A stretch of 40,534 nucleotides of DNA from Streptomyces atriruber (GTDB lineage: Bacteria > Actinomycetota > Actinomycetes > Streptomycetales > Streptomycetaceae): NCBI RefSeq assembly GCF_001418325.1, contig NZ_LIPN01000132.1, positions 1 to 40,534 of the forward strand. The letters are read 5' to 3'. The stretch's first letter is position 1; every line of letters starts with the position of its first letter. Positions 30,090 to 36,786 of the stretch are shown piece after piece. Under the pieces are notes generated by a model that saw only the letters and a program-made list of their open reading frames with translations, was not told the DNA's origin and made no database searches. The translations under genes were made by a program, and so were the position numbers.

Positions 30090-31091
30090 GTGAATGCCCG
30101 TACCGTCACCCTCCTCGACGTCGCCCGTGCCGCCGGAGTCTCCAAGAGCACCGCCTCCGACGCCCTGCAGGGCGCGGGCCGGGTCGCGGAGGCCACCCGC
30201 GAGCACGTCCGCGAGGTCGCCGCCCGCCTCGGCTACCGGCCCAACAGCGCGGCGCGCCGGCTCCGCCGGGCCAGCACCGGAGCGATCGGACTGCACCTCC
30301 CGCAGACCGCGACGCGCCTCGACTACTACATGAACCTCGCCTTCGGGGCCGTCGCCCGCGCCCAGGAGGAAGGGCTCGACGTCGTCCTGCTCGCGCCCGC
30401 CACCGGCGCGCACGGGCCGCTCGCGTCGCGCGTCGACGGGCTCCTCGTCATCGACCCCGAGATCGGCGACCCCGCCGTGCCCGGACTGCTCGGCGCGGGC
30501 ATCCCCGTCGTCACCGGCGAGCGCTACCTGGGGTCGGCTCCCGCCCCCAGCGGCGCGGTCATCTGTGACAACTCCGCCTCGCTGACGGCCCTGTTGGACC
30601 ACGTGCGCGAGCGCGGCGCCCGCCGCCCCGCCCTGCTGGCGCCCGCCGACACCTCCGCGTGGGCGGCCGCCCTGCACGCCACGGCCGACGACTGGGGGCG
30701 CGCGCACGGAGTGCCCGTGGAGGTCCGCACGGTCTCCTTCGCCGCCACGGCCCGCGAGGCGGAGCAGGCCACGCTCGCGCTGCTCGCCGCGGCGCCGGGG
30801 ACCGACGCCGTGATCTGCGCGCCGGACGGCGCGGCGCCCGGAGTCCTCCACGCGGCGGCCGCCCAGGGCCGCGCCGTGGGCCGGGACTTCTACGTGGCCG
30901 CCTGCGTCGACGGCACCGCCACCCGCAGCGCGGGCCCGCCCGTCACCGCCGTCGACCTGCGCCCCTCGGCGTACGGCCGCGCCTGCGCGGAACTCCTCTG
31001 CGACATCCTCGCGGGCCGCACGGACGCGGCGACGGTCCGCACCCATCAATGGGCCCTGGAGGCCCGCGCCTCGACCCTCGGCGGGGCCTGA
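30090..31091 (+). CDS. LacI-family transcriptional regulator
   Basis: A 333-residue regulator. The N-terminal domain (about 6-58) is a standard LacI helix-turn-helix and hinge: TLLDVARAAGVSKSTASDAL, then LGYRPNSAARRLRRAST. A periplasmic-binding-protein-like domain follows (about 65-330; GAIGLHLPQTATRLDYYMNLAFGAV, VDGLLVIDPEIGDP, GIPVVTGERY, ending in TAVDLRPSAYGRACAELL). It should bind the two palindromes upstream and control itself and the divergent carbon-nitrogen hydrolase. The effector is not evident; a polyamine or amide is an inference from the neighbour. The start looks leaderless. The gene ends 10 bases before the convergent YbhB gene. Confidence 0.92.
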   Translation: MNARTVTLLDVARAAGVSKSTASDALQGAGRVAEATREHVREVAARLGYRPNSAARRLRRASTGAIGLHLPQTATRLDYYMNLAFGAVARAQEEGLDVVLLAPATGAHGPLASRVDGLLVIDPEIGDPAVPGLLGAGIPVVTGERYLGSAPAPSGAVICDNSASLTALLDHVRERGARRPALLAPADTSAWAAALHATADDWGRAHGVPVEVRTVSFAATAREAEQATLALLAAAPGTDAVICAPDGAAPGVLHAAAAQGRAVGRDFYVAACVDGTATRSAGPPVTAVDLRPSAYGRACAELLCDILAGRTDAATVRTHQWALEARASTLGGA

Positions 31092-31101
31092 CAACAGCTC
31101 G

Positions 31102-31635
31102 TCAGGCGACGTTCTCCGCGGTCGCGGTGAGGACCGCGCGGCCGAGTATGTGACCGGTCATCGTGAAGCCGAGCAGGGCCGGGGTCGTGTCGGCGGGCAC
31201 GTCGATGGACTCGACGTCGAGGGCGTGCACCACCACGAAGTAGCGGTGCGGGCCGTGCCCGGCGGGGGGTGCGGCGCCCATGTAGCGCGCCGCGCGGGCG
31301 TCGTTGGGGAGCTGGAAGGCGCCCTCGGGCAGGCCCGAGCCCGTCTCGTCGCCCGCTCCCGCGGGCAGTTCGGTGACGGTGGCGGGGATGTCGGCCACCG
31401 CCCAGTGCCAGAGCCCGGAGCCGGTGGGGGCGTCGGGGTCGTACACCGTGACGGCGTAGCTCTTCGTGCCCTCCGGGGCGCCGCTCCAGGACAGCTGCGG
31501 GGAGGCGTCCTTGCCTCCGGGGACGCCCGCCGACATCTGCTCGGGCGACCAGGCGGCGCCGTCGGCGACGTCGGTGCTGGTGACGGCGAAGGAAGCCGCC
31601 TCGGGGAGGCGTGCGAAGGGGTCGTTGGTGCTCAT
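31102..31635 (-). CDS. YbhB/YbcL family Raf-kinase-inhibitor-like protein
   Basis: A 177-residue phosphatidylethanolamine-binding-protein fold. Characteristic motifs: GKDASPQLSWSGAPEGTKSYAVTVYDPDAP with the ligand-site Asp-Pro-Asp, GLWHWAVADIPA, and the HRYFVVVHALD strand near the end. Bacterial members (E. coli YbhB, YbcL) are small cytoplasmic or secreted proteins of unclear function; no signal peptide is visible here. The ATG at 31635 has GAGAGGA about 8 bases upstream. It is divergent from a GntR regulator, with a perfect palindrome between them, so it may be under that regulator. Confidence 0.9.
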   Translation of the reverse strand: MSTNDPFARLPEAASFAVTSTDVADGAAWSPEQMSAGVPGGKDASPQLSWSGAPEGTKSYAVTVYDPDAPTGSGLWHWAVADIPATVTELPAGAGDETGSGLPEGAFQLPNDARAARYMGAAPPAGHGPHRYFVVVHALDVESIDVPADTTPALLGFTMTGHILGRAVLTATAENVA

Positions 31636-31703
31636 TGAGCCGTTCCTCTCGGGTTCGTTGGCGACGCGACGTCACGTCGCTCGGCGATGAATCGACAGTA
31701 ACA

Positions 31704-31721
31704 CGAATAATCGATTATTCG
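31704..31721. promoter_or_regulatory. GntR operator palindrome
   Basis: CGAATAATCGATTATTCG is a perfect 18-bp, AT-rich palindrome between the divergent YbhB and GntR genes, 22 bp before the GntR start. It lies about where the -35 of the GntR gene should be. Confidence 0.8.
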
Positions 31722-31731
31722 AGGGATCGTC

Positions 31732-31737
31732 TATGGT
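31732..31737 (+). promoter_or_regulatory. Candidate -10 element of the GntR gene
   Basis: TATGGT ends 6 bases before the ATG at 31744. GGAG overlaps it closely, so both leaderless and short-leader starts are possible. Confidence 0.35.
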
Positions 31738-31743
31738 GGAGTC

Positions 31744-32421
31744 ATGACGCAGCATTCGGCCCCGACCTCGACCGCCCCGGCGAAGCGCATGCTCTCCGAG
31801 CAGGTCCACGCGCACCTGCGGGACGCGATCATGCGCGGGGACCACGCCCCCGGTGCCGCCCTCAAGCCGCAGGACCTCGCCAAGGAGCAGGGCGTGAGCC
31901 TGGCCGTCGTGCGGGAGGCGCTCGTGCGGCTGGTCGGCGAGGGTTTCGCGGACCGGCTGGCCAACCGCGGCTTCGCCGTCCCCGCGTACTCCGACCGCCG
32001 CTGGCAGGAGATCGCCGAGGCCCGCCGGACCGTCGAACCGCTCCTGCTGCGCATGTCCGTCGAGCGCGGCGACGTCGACTGGGAGGCCCGGGTGCGGGCC
32101 GCCCACCACCGCCTGACCCGCACCCCGGTGTACGTGCCGGAGGAGGGCGAGTACTACAGCAGCGCATGGTCCGAGGCGCACCGGGTGTTCCACCGGACCT
32201 TGCTGGAGGGGTGCGGCAACCAGGTCCTGCTGGAGACCTTCGACCGGATGTGGACCGCGAGCGAGCTGACGCGCCGCTGGTCGACGCACCGCAACCCGCA
32301 CCGGGACGGCGTCGAAGAACACCGTCGGCTGGAGGAGGCCGCGCTGGCCCGTGACGCCGACACCGCGGCCGAGGTGCTGGCCCAGCACCTCACCCTGACC
32401 GCCGCCGGACTGACCGACTGA
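31744..32421 (+). CDS. GntR-family transcriptional regulator (FCD domain)
   Basis: A 225-residue FadR-subfamily regulator. The N-terminal winged helix (about 15-80) reads MLSEQVHAHLRDAIMRGDHAPGAALKPQDLAKEQGVSLAVVREALVRL, including the typical PGxxLxxxxLAxxxGVSxxxVREAL pattern. The C-terminal helical FCD domain (about 90-220) has EAHRVFHRTLLEGCGN and EEHRRLEEAALARD, where the His and Asp residues usually hold a metal and small acid ligand. It probably represses itself and perhaps YbhB through the palindrome at 31704-31721. The radical SAM gene follows 16 bp after its stop and is likely in the same operon. Confidence 0.9.
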   Translation: MTQHSAPTSTAPAKRMLSEQVHAHLRDAIMRGDHAPGAALKPQDLAKEQGVSLAVVREALVRLVGEGFADRLANRGFAVPAYSDRRWQEIAEARRTVEPLLLRMSVERGDVDWEARVRAAHHRLTRTPVYVPEEGEYYSSAWSEAHRVFHRTLLEGCGNQVLLETFDRMWTASELTRRWSTHRNPHRDGVEEHRRLEEAALARDADTAAEVLAQHLTLTAAGLTD

Positions 32422-32437
32422 CGACGGAAGGCAGCCC

Positions 32438-33637
32438 GTGACGAATCCCGGCAGCCCTGGCCCTGCCCCTGGCGTCGGCCCTGGTCCCGGTCCCGTAAAG
32501 CCTGAGCAGCAAGCTCTCTTCGGATGGTCGGACACCGCTCCAGCGGACGGCGGCGCCTTCCGGGACGGCCCGGAGGCGCGCCGGATGCTCGACGTGCGTG
32601 AGGTGTACGCCGAGCCCGCCGCCCTCGACTCCCCGCGCGGTCAGCAGATCATGGCCCGGTTGTCGCCGGACGTGCGCGTGACCGAGGTCGAAGGGCACTG
32701 GCTCATTCCCTCGCTGCACGGCAACGACGGCAACATCGGCCGGTGGGTCCGGATCAAGACCGAGACGCTCGTCCTCGGCGTCAAGCACACGCTCGCCACC
32801 CGCCCCAACGGCCGCTCCGCCGACTGGATCGCCCCGGGCCCCTCCAACGGGTGCGCGATGGCCTGCGCCTACTGCTACGTCCCGCGCCGCAAGGGATACG
32901 CCAACCCCATCACGCTGTTCACCAACATCGAGGCGATCGTCGCCCACGTCCGGCGCCACGTGCGCGCCCAGGGCCCGAAGACCGAGCCCAACCAGTGCGA
33001 TCCGACGGCCTGGGTCTACGACATCGGCGAGAACGGCGACTGTTCCGTCGACGCCCTGGTCTGCGACAACACCGCCGATCTCGTTGCCGCGTTCCGGGAC
33101 ATGCCGACCGCCAAGGCCTCCTTCGCGACCAAGTTCGTCAATCCCGATCTGCTCGCGCTCGACCCGCGGGGGCGGACCCGCGTGCGCTTCTCCCTCATGC
33201 CGCCCGCCGACGCCCGGCTGCTGGACATCCGCACCAGTCCGGTCGGCGAACGGATCGCCGCCGCCGCGGACTTCCTCGACGCCGGGTACGAGGTGCACTT
33301 CAACCTCTCGCCCGTCGTGCTGCGCCAGGGATGGCAGCGGGACTGGGCCGAGCTGCTCGACCACCTCGACGACGTCCTGCCCGCCCGGGTGAAGGAGCAG
33401 GCCGCCGCCGAAGTCATCATGCTGACGCACAATCAGGGGCTCCACGAGGTCAACCTGGGCTGGCATCCCCGCGCCGAGGAGGTGCTGTGGCAGCCGGAGG
33501 CGCAGGAGACCAAGCGGTCGCAGAACGGCGCCCTCAACGTGCGCTACGCCCAGGAGGTCAAGCGGCAGGCCCTCGCGCGGATCCAGCAGCTGCTCGCGGC
33601 GCACGCACCGTGGCTGCGCATCAGGTACGCCTTCTGA
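32438..33637 (+). CDS. Spore photoproduct lyase family radical SAM protein
   Basis: A 399-residue radical SAM enzyme. The cluster motif is C-A-M-A-C-A-Y-C (Cys139, Cys143, Cys146), binding a 4Fe-4S cluster for S-adenosylmethionine cleavage. WVYDIGENGDCSVDALV, KASFATKF and VRFSLMP form the following barrel strands, in the order expected for the SplB-like family that repairs the thymine dimer of spores with a protein-derived radical. Streptomyces carries such proteins although its spores differ from Bacillus endospores, so repair of another DNA lesion is possible. The first 25 residues are Pro/Gly-rich. The GTG at 32438 has GGAAGG 6 bases upstream. Confidence 0.88.
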   Translation: MTNPGSPGPAPGVGPGPGPVKPEQQALFGWSDTAPADGGAFRDGPEARRMLDVREVYAEPAALDSPRGQQIMARLSPDVRVTEVEGHWLIPSLHGNDGNIGRWVRIKTETLVLGVKHTLATRPNGRSADWIAPGPSNGCAMACAYCYVPRRKGYANPITLFTNIEAIVAHVRRHVRAQGPKTEPNQCDPTAWVYDIGENGDCSVDALVCDNTADLVAAFRDMPTAKASFATKFVNPDLLALDPRGRTRVRFSLMPPADARLLDIRTSPVGERIAAAADFLDAGYEVHFNLSPVVLRQGWQRDWAELLDHLDDVLPARVKEQAAAEVIMLTHNQGLHEVNLGWHPRAEEVLWQPEAQETKRSQNGALNVRYAQEVKRQALARIQQLLAAHAPWLRIRYAF

Positions 33638-33692
33638 CGCCAGGACGCCTTCTGGCGTTCCGGAGAAGCGGCAGAGGATCGTTACCTCTTGC

Positions 33693-33702
33693 ACGAACGG
33701 GT
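33693..33702 (+). promoter_or_regulatory. Shared decamer upstream of small exported protein (copy 1)
   Basis: ACGAACGGGT occurs 99 bp before the ATG at 33802, directly after TTGCAC (33688-33693 region), and again at 34427-34436 ahead of another small exported protein. It may mark a common promoter or activator site. Confidence 0.35.
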
Positions 33703-33801
33703 GATATGGGGCGTATCGGCTCGGCGGGCTGGGGAGTCACTGGGCGGCTCGCGAAGATCGTCGAGCCGTCGGCAACTCAGCCCAAACGAAAGAGAGTTCA
33801 C

Positions 33802-33999
33802 ATGCGTCGCTCCGCCGCCGTCATCCTCGGTGCCGTCACGCTGCTGGGGGTCCTCGCGGTGCCCGCCAGTGCCGTGCCGGACCCCGTCGCGACCGTCGAC
33901 TGCCTGACGCAGTCGGCCGGTGACGTCACGTCCCTCGTCGACCCGGCGAGCCCCGGCGTCCCGGCGGAGGTGCCGGGCGCGGCGTGCCTCGCTCCGTGA
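33802..33999 (+). CDS. Small secreted protein (65 residues, two Cys)
   Basis: A 65-residue preprotein. The signal peptide MRRSAAVILGAVTLLGVLAVPASA is cut after ASA, leaving about 41 residues (VPDPVATVDCLTQSAGDV, then SLVDPASPGVPAEVPGAACL) with two Cys that could form one disulfide. I recognise no named family. AAAGAGAG lies about 5 bases before the ATG. It stands alone after the radical SAM gene and converges on a second small exported protein, with a hairpin between. Codon use and GC are like the neighbours. A developmental or cell-surface role is possible but only by analogy with other tiny exported Streptomyces proteins. Confidence 0.8.
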   Translation: MRRSAAVILGAVTLLGVLAVPASAVPDPVATVDCLTQSAGDVTSLVDPASPGVPAEVPGAACLAP

Positions 34000-34041
34000 C
34001 GGTCTGAAGGCGCCTGAAGAGGGTCTGAACGGGAGGCGGTT

Positions 34042-34067
34042 CGAGGCGGTCCGGACGGGCCGCCTCG
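34042..34067. terminator. Hairpin between convergent small-protein genes
   Basis: CGAGGCGG (34042-34049) pairs perfectly with CCGCCTCG (34060-34067) across a 10-base loop, between the stops at 33999 and 34096. It can serve both genes. Confidence 0.55.
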
Positions 34068-34095
34068 CCCGCTCACCGCACGGTGGCGAAGGCCC

Positions 34096-34323
34096 TCAAC
34101 CACCCCACCGATAACCGTCGCCGAAGAGAAGCGTGTGCTCCAGCACGTCCTCCATCGGGTCGTCGATCTGGCCGGTGTTGACCAGCGCGACCACGGGTGC
34201 GTTGTGCGAGTTCTCGTGCGTCTCGTCGGCGTGAGCCGTGCCGGAGCACAGGACGGCCGGTGCGGCCGCCACTGCCGCGACCAGCGTCCAACGGGACATC
34301 TTCTGCACCCAACTGCCGTTCAC
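34096..34323 (-). CDS. Small secreted protein (75 residues)
   Basis: A 75-residue preprotein. The GTG at 34323 is preceded by the ideal ribosome site AAGGAGG with 5 bases of spacing, which decides the start; a longer frame to 34416 has none. The signal KMSRWTLVAAVAAAPAVLCSGTAHA is cut before DETHENSHN, leaving a mature peptide of about 40 residues (APVVALVNTGQIDDPMEDVL, then EHTLLFGDGYRWGG) with no Cys. I do not recognise the family. It is divergent from another tiny exported protein at 34501 and convergent with the one at 33802. Confidence 0.78.
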   Translation of the reverse strand: MNGSWVQKMSRWTLVAAVAAAPAVLCSGTAHADETHENSHNAPVVALVNTGQIDDPMEDVLEHTLLFGDGYRWGG

Positions 34324-34373
34324 TGCGGCCTCCTTGGAACGTGCGCGTGCGGGCCGGGGTCGCGGCCCGATCA

Positions 34374-34388
34374 CCGGGTGTAACCCGG
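34374..34388. promoter_or_regulatory. 15-bp palindrome between divergent small-protein genes
   Basis: CCGGGTGTAACCCGG has perfect 6-bp arms around GTA. It lies 51 bp upstream of the start at 34323 and 113 bp upstream of the one at 34501, and could be an operator. Confidence 0.4.
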
Positions 34389-34426
34389 ACGCGGTCAGGA
34401 GGTCACCGATCGCCACCGACGATCAT

Positions 34427-34436
34427 ACGAACGGGT
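34427..34436 (+). promoter_or_regulatory. Shared decamer upstream of small exported protein (copy 2)
   Basis: A second ACGAACGGGT, 64 bp before the ATG at 34501, identical to the copy at 33693-33702. Confidence 0.35.
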
Positions 34437-34500
34437 TGTCGTCCCTGATTGCTCCCTCTCGCCCGAATGACCCAACCTCCCTACCTCGTAAGGCTGTCGC

Positions 34501-34692
34501 ATGTTCCGTCGCGCCCTGGTTCCCGCCCTCCTGGTTCTCGCCGCCGCCGTGGCTCCGGCCGTCGCCGCCAACGCCCCGGCGAACCCCGGCCCGTTGCCCT
34601 TGCCGCTGCCCGTCGCCGACACCGTCGTCAATGAGGGGGTCTCCGTCGAGGGGCCGCTGGTCAACAACATCGGCCTGCCCACCGTGGTGTGA
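34501..34692 (+). CDS. Small secreted protein (63 residues)
   Basis: A 63-residue preprotein: signal MFRRALVPALLVLAAAVAPAVAA, then a mature part of about 40 residues with a Pro/Leu-rich start (NAPANPGPLPLPLPVADTVV) and a hydrophobic end (EGPLVNNIGLPTVV). No Cys, no recognised family. A weak AAGG lies about 8 bases before the ATG. Its length, hydrophobic end and exported nature recall cell-surface peptides such as short chaplin- or rodlin-like proteins, but the sequence is neither. It converges on the phosphatase gene with only 2 bases between stops. Confidence 0.75.
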   Translation: MFRRALVPALLVLAAAVAPAVAANAPANPGPLPLPLPVADTVVNEGVSVEGPLVNNIGLPTVV

Positions 34693-34694
34693 GG

Positions 34695-35345
34695 TCAGGC
34701 GCGCAGCTCCGGCGGAAAGCCCGTCCAGCGCAGCTCCTCGGGGAGGTGCCGCATGTCGTTGTAGAGCGCGAGCGCGGCGGGACGGCCCGGGGCGTAGCGG
34801 ATGACCGTCAGGGCCGCGTTGCAGTGGTTCAGGCCGAGCCAGCGGGCCGGTGGGGCGTCGAGTGCGGCGCGGACCAGCCAGCCGGTCAGGAAGTTGTGCG
34901 TGACGAGGAGTTCGTGGCGCGGTTCGTCGCCGGGGGCCGGGCCGGTGAACCGGGTCAGTGCCTCGGCGGCCAGGGCGGGGCCGTCCTCGCGCTCCGCCGC
35001 CGGGAACATGGCCAGGCGCTCCAGTGTCGCGTCGGCCGTCTCCGGGGGCAGCTCCTCCTTGTCGGGGATATAGGGGAGGTAGTCGCCCGCCGGGGCCGAG
35101 CGGATCAGGGGAGCGTTGCCCTTCAGCTGGTCGGATATCAGGGCGGCGGTCTGTTCGGCCCGGGGGAGCGGGCCGTGATGGATCGCCGCGAAGGGGATGT
35201 CGCGGAGGCGCTCGCCGAGCAGGACCGCCTGCCTGAGTCCGGCCTGCGTCAGTCCGCTCTCGTCGGGCGTGGCCTCGCCGTGCCGGGTGATGTAGAGGTG
35301 GCGCGTGGCGGTCGGGCCGGTCGCGCCGGTCGAGGGAGTGATCAT
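34695..35345 (-). CDS. Histidine phosphatase family protein
   Basis: A 216-residue phosphoglycerate-mutase-like protein. The catalytic motif is HLYITRHGEAT (Arg21-His22-Gly23), with the second Arg in HHGPLPRAEQTAALI and the second His in LLVTHNFLTGWLV. It removes phosphate through a phosphohistidine; the substrate is not evident. The ATG at 35345 begins just before the fold. The frame continues open to 35537, but that region is the divergent promoter of the M20 gene. The ribosome site is weak. Confidence 0.85.
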   Translation of the reverse strand: MITPSTGATGPTATRHLYITRHGEATPDESGLTQAGLRQAVLLGERLRDIPFAAIHHGPLPRAEQTAALISDQLKGNAPLIRSAPAGDYLPYIPDKEELPPETADATLERLAMFPAAEREDGPALAAEALTRFTGPAPGDEPRHELLVTHNFLTGWLVRAALDAPPARWLGLNHCNAALTVIRYAPGRPAALALYNDMRHLPEELRWTGFPPELRA

Positions 35346-35484
35346 GCGGGGAGGGACGCCCTCGCGTTCGGTGCCGGTTCCGGCCGCCTCGAACGGGCTC
35401 CGTGAAGACGCCGCACAAGACTTCGCGACAGACCCCGCAAACCCATCCGTAAGGTGGCGGGACACCATCGAAGAGGAGCGTGAC

Positions 35485-36741
35485 ATGTCCGCCGCCGAAC
35501 GGAATTCCTCCGCCCTGCTGGGGCTCGACGCCATCAAGGGCGACCTCGCCGCCCTCTACCGCGATCTGCACGCCCACCCCGAGCTCTCCTTCGAGGAGCA
35601 CCGCACCGCGGCCGAGGTCGCCCGGCGCGTCGCCTCGTACGGATACGAGGTCACGACCGGTGTCGGCCGTACCGGTGTGGTCGCCGTCCTGGAGAACGGC
35701 GCGGGCCCGACCGTCCTGCTGCGCGCCGACTTCGACGCGCTGCCCGTGACCGAGCGCACCGGGCTGCCGTACGCCTCCGTCCACGAGGGCGTGATGCACG
35801 CCTGCGGGCACGACATGCACGTCACCTGTCTGCTGGGCGCGCTGCAACTGCTCGCGGCTGCCCGCGCCGACTGGTCGGGCCGGATCGTCGGCGTCTTCCA
35901 GCCCGCCGAGGAGGTCGCGAAGGGCGCGCAGGCCATGGTCCGGGACGGCTTCTACGAGCGGTTCGGCGTGCCGGACGTCGTGCTCGGGCAGCACGTCGCG
36001 CCGCTGCCCGCCGGGATGATCGGCGCGCACCCCGGGCCCGCCTTCGCGGCGACCGACTCCCTGCGCGTGCGGATGTTCGGCAAGGGCGCGCACGGCTCGC
36101 GTCCCGAGACGTCGATCGACCCCGTGGTGATGGCCGCCGCGACCGTGATGCGGCTGCAGACGGTCGTGTCCCGGGAGATCGCGGGCGGCGAGACGGCCGT
36201 GGTGACCGTCGGCTCGCTCCAGGCGGGCACCAAGGAGAACATCATTCCCGACGAGGCCGAGCTCAAGATCAATATCCGGACCTACACGCCCGAGGTCCGT
36301 ACGAGGGTGCTCGCCGCCGTCGAGCGCATCGTCAGGGGCGAGGCGGCCACGGCGGGGGCGGAGCGGGAGCCCGAGATCACGGAGATCGACTCCTTCCCCG
36401 TGCTCGACAACGACGCCGACGCGGTGGAGCGGACGATGGCCGCGGTCGGCGCGGTGATCGGGGAGGACCGCGTCTTCGATCCCGGGCCGGTGACCGGCAG
36501 CGAGGACGTCGGGTACTTCGCGACCTCGGCGGACCGCGAAGTACCCCTCTGCTACTGGCTGTTCGGCGGCGCCGACCCGGCGGAGGTCGCGGCCGCCCAG
36601 AAGGCGGGGACGTTCGAGCGGGACATTCCGTCCAACCACTCGCCGTTCTTCGCGCCGCTCGTCGAGCCGACCCTCACCACCGGGGTCACCGCGCTGACGA
36701 GCGGCGCGCTGGCGTGGCTGGGCGGCCGGCCGTCGCAGTGA
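35485..36741 (+). CDS. M20-family amidohydrolase
   Basis: A 418-residue metal-dependent amidohydrolase (M20D; hippurate/IAA-amino-acid hydrolase type). Metal ligands appear in HACGHDMH (Cys107, His109), in VFQPAEEVAKGAQAM (the catalytic Glu pair) and in the late His of SNHSPFF. GKGAHGSRPETSIDPV is the usual dimerisation-domain loop. It hydrolyses N-acyl amino acids or similar amides. The ATG at 35485 has GAGGAG 6 bases upstream. It is divergent from the phosphatase gene (139 bp apart; TAAGGT at 35450-35455 is a possible -10) and converges on cobN 45 bp away. Confidence 0.92.
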   Translation: MSAAERNSSALLGLDAIKGDLAALYRDLHAHPELSFEEHRTAAEVARRVASYGYEVTTGVGRTGVVAVLENGAGPTVLLRADFDALPVTERTGLPYASVHEGVMHACGHDMHVTCLLGALQLLAAARADWSGRIVGVFQPAEEVAKGAQAMVRDGFYERFGVPDVVLGQHVAPLPAGMIGAHPGPAFAATDSLRVRMFGKGAHGSRPETSIDPVVMAAATVMRLQTVVSREIAGGETAVVTVGSLQAGTKENIIPDEAELKINIRTYTPEVRTRVLAAVERIVRGEAATAGAEREPEITEIDSFPVLDNDADAVERTMAAVGAVIGEDRVFDPGPVTGSEDVGYFATSADREVPLCYWLFGGADPAEVAAAQKAGTFERDIPSNHSPFFAPLVEPTLTTGVTALTSGALAWLGGRPSQ

Positions 36742-36786
36742 CGTGACGGCCGCCCGCGGTGCGTGGACGGGGGGTGACCGGAAGGG

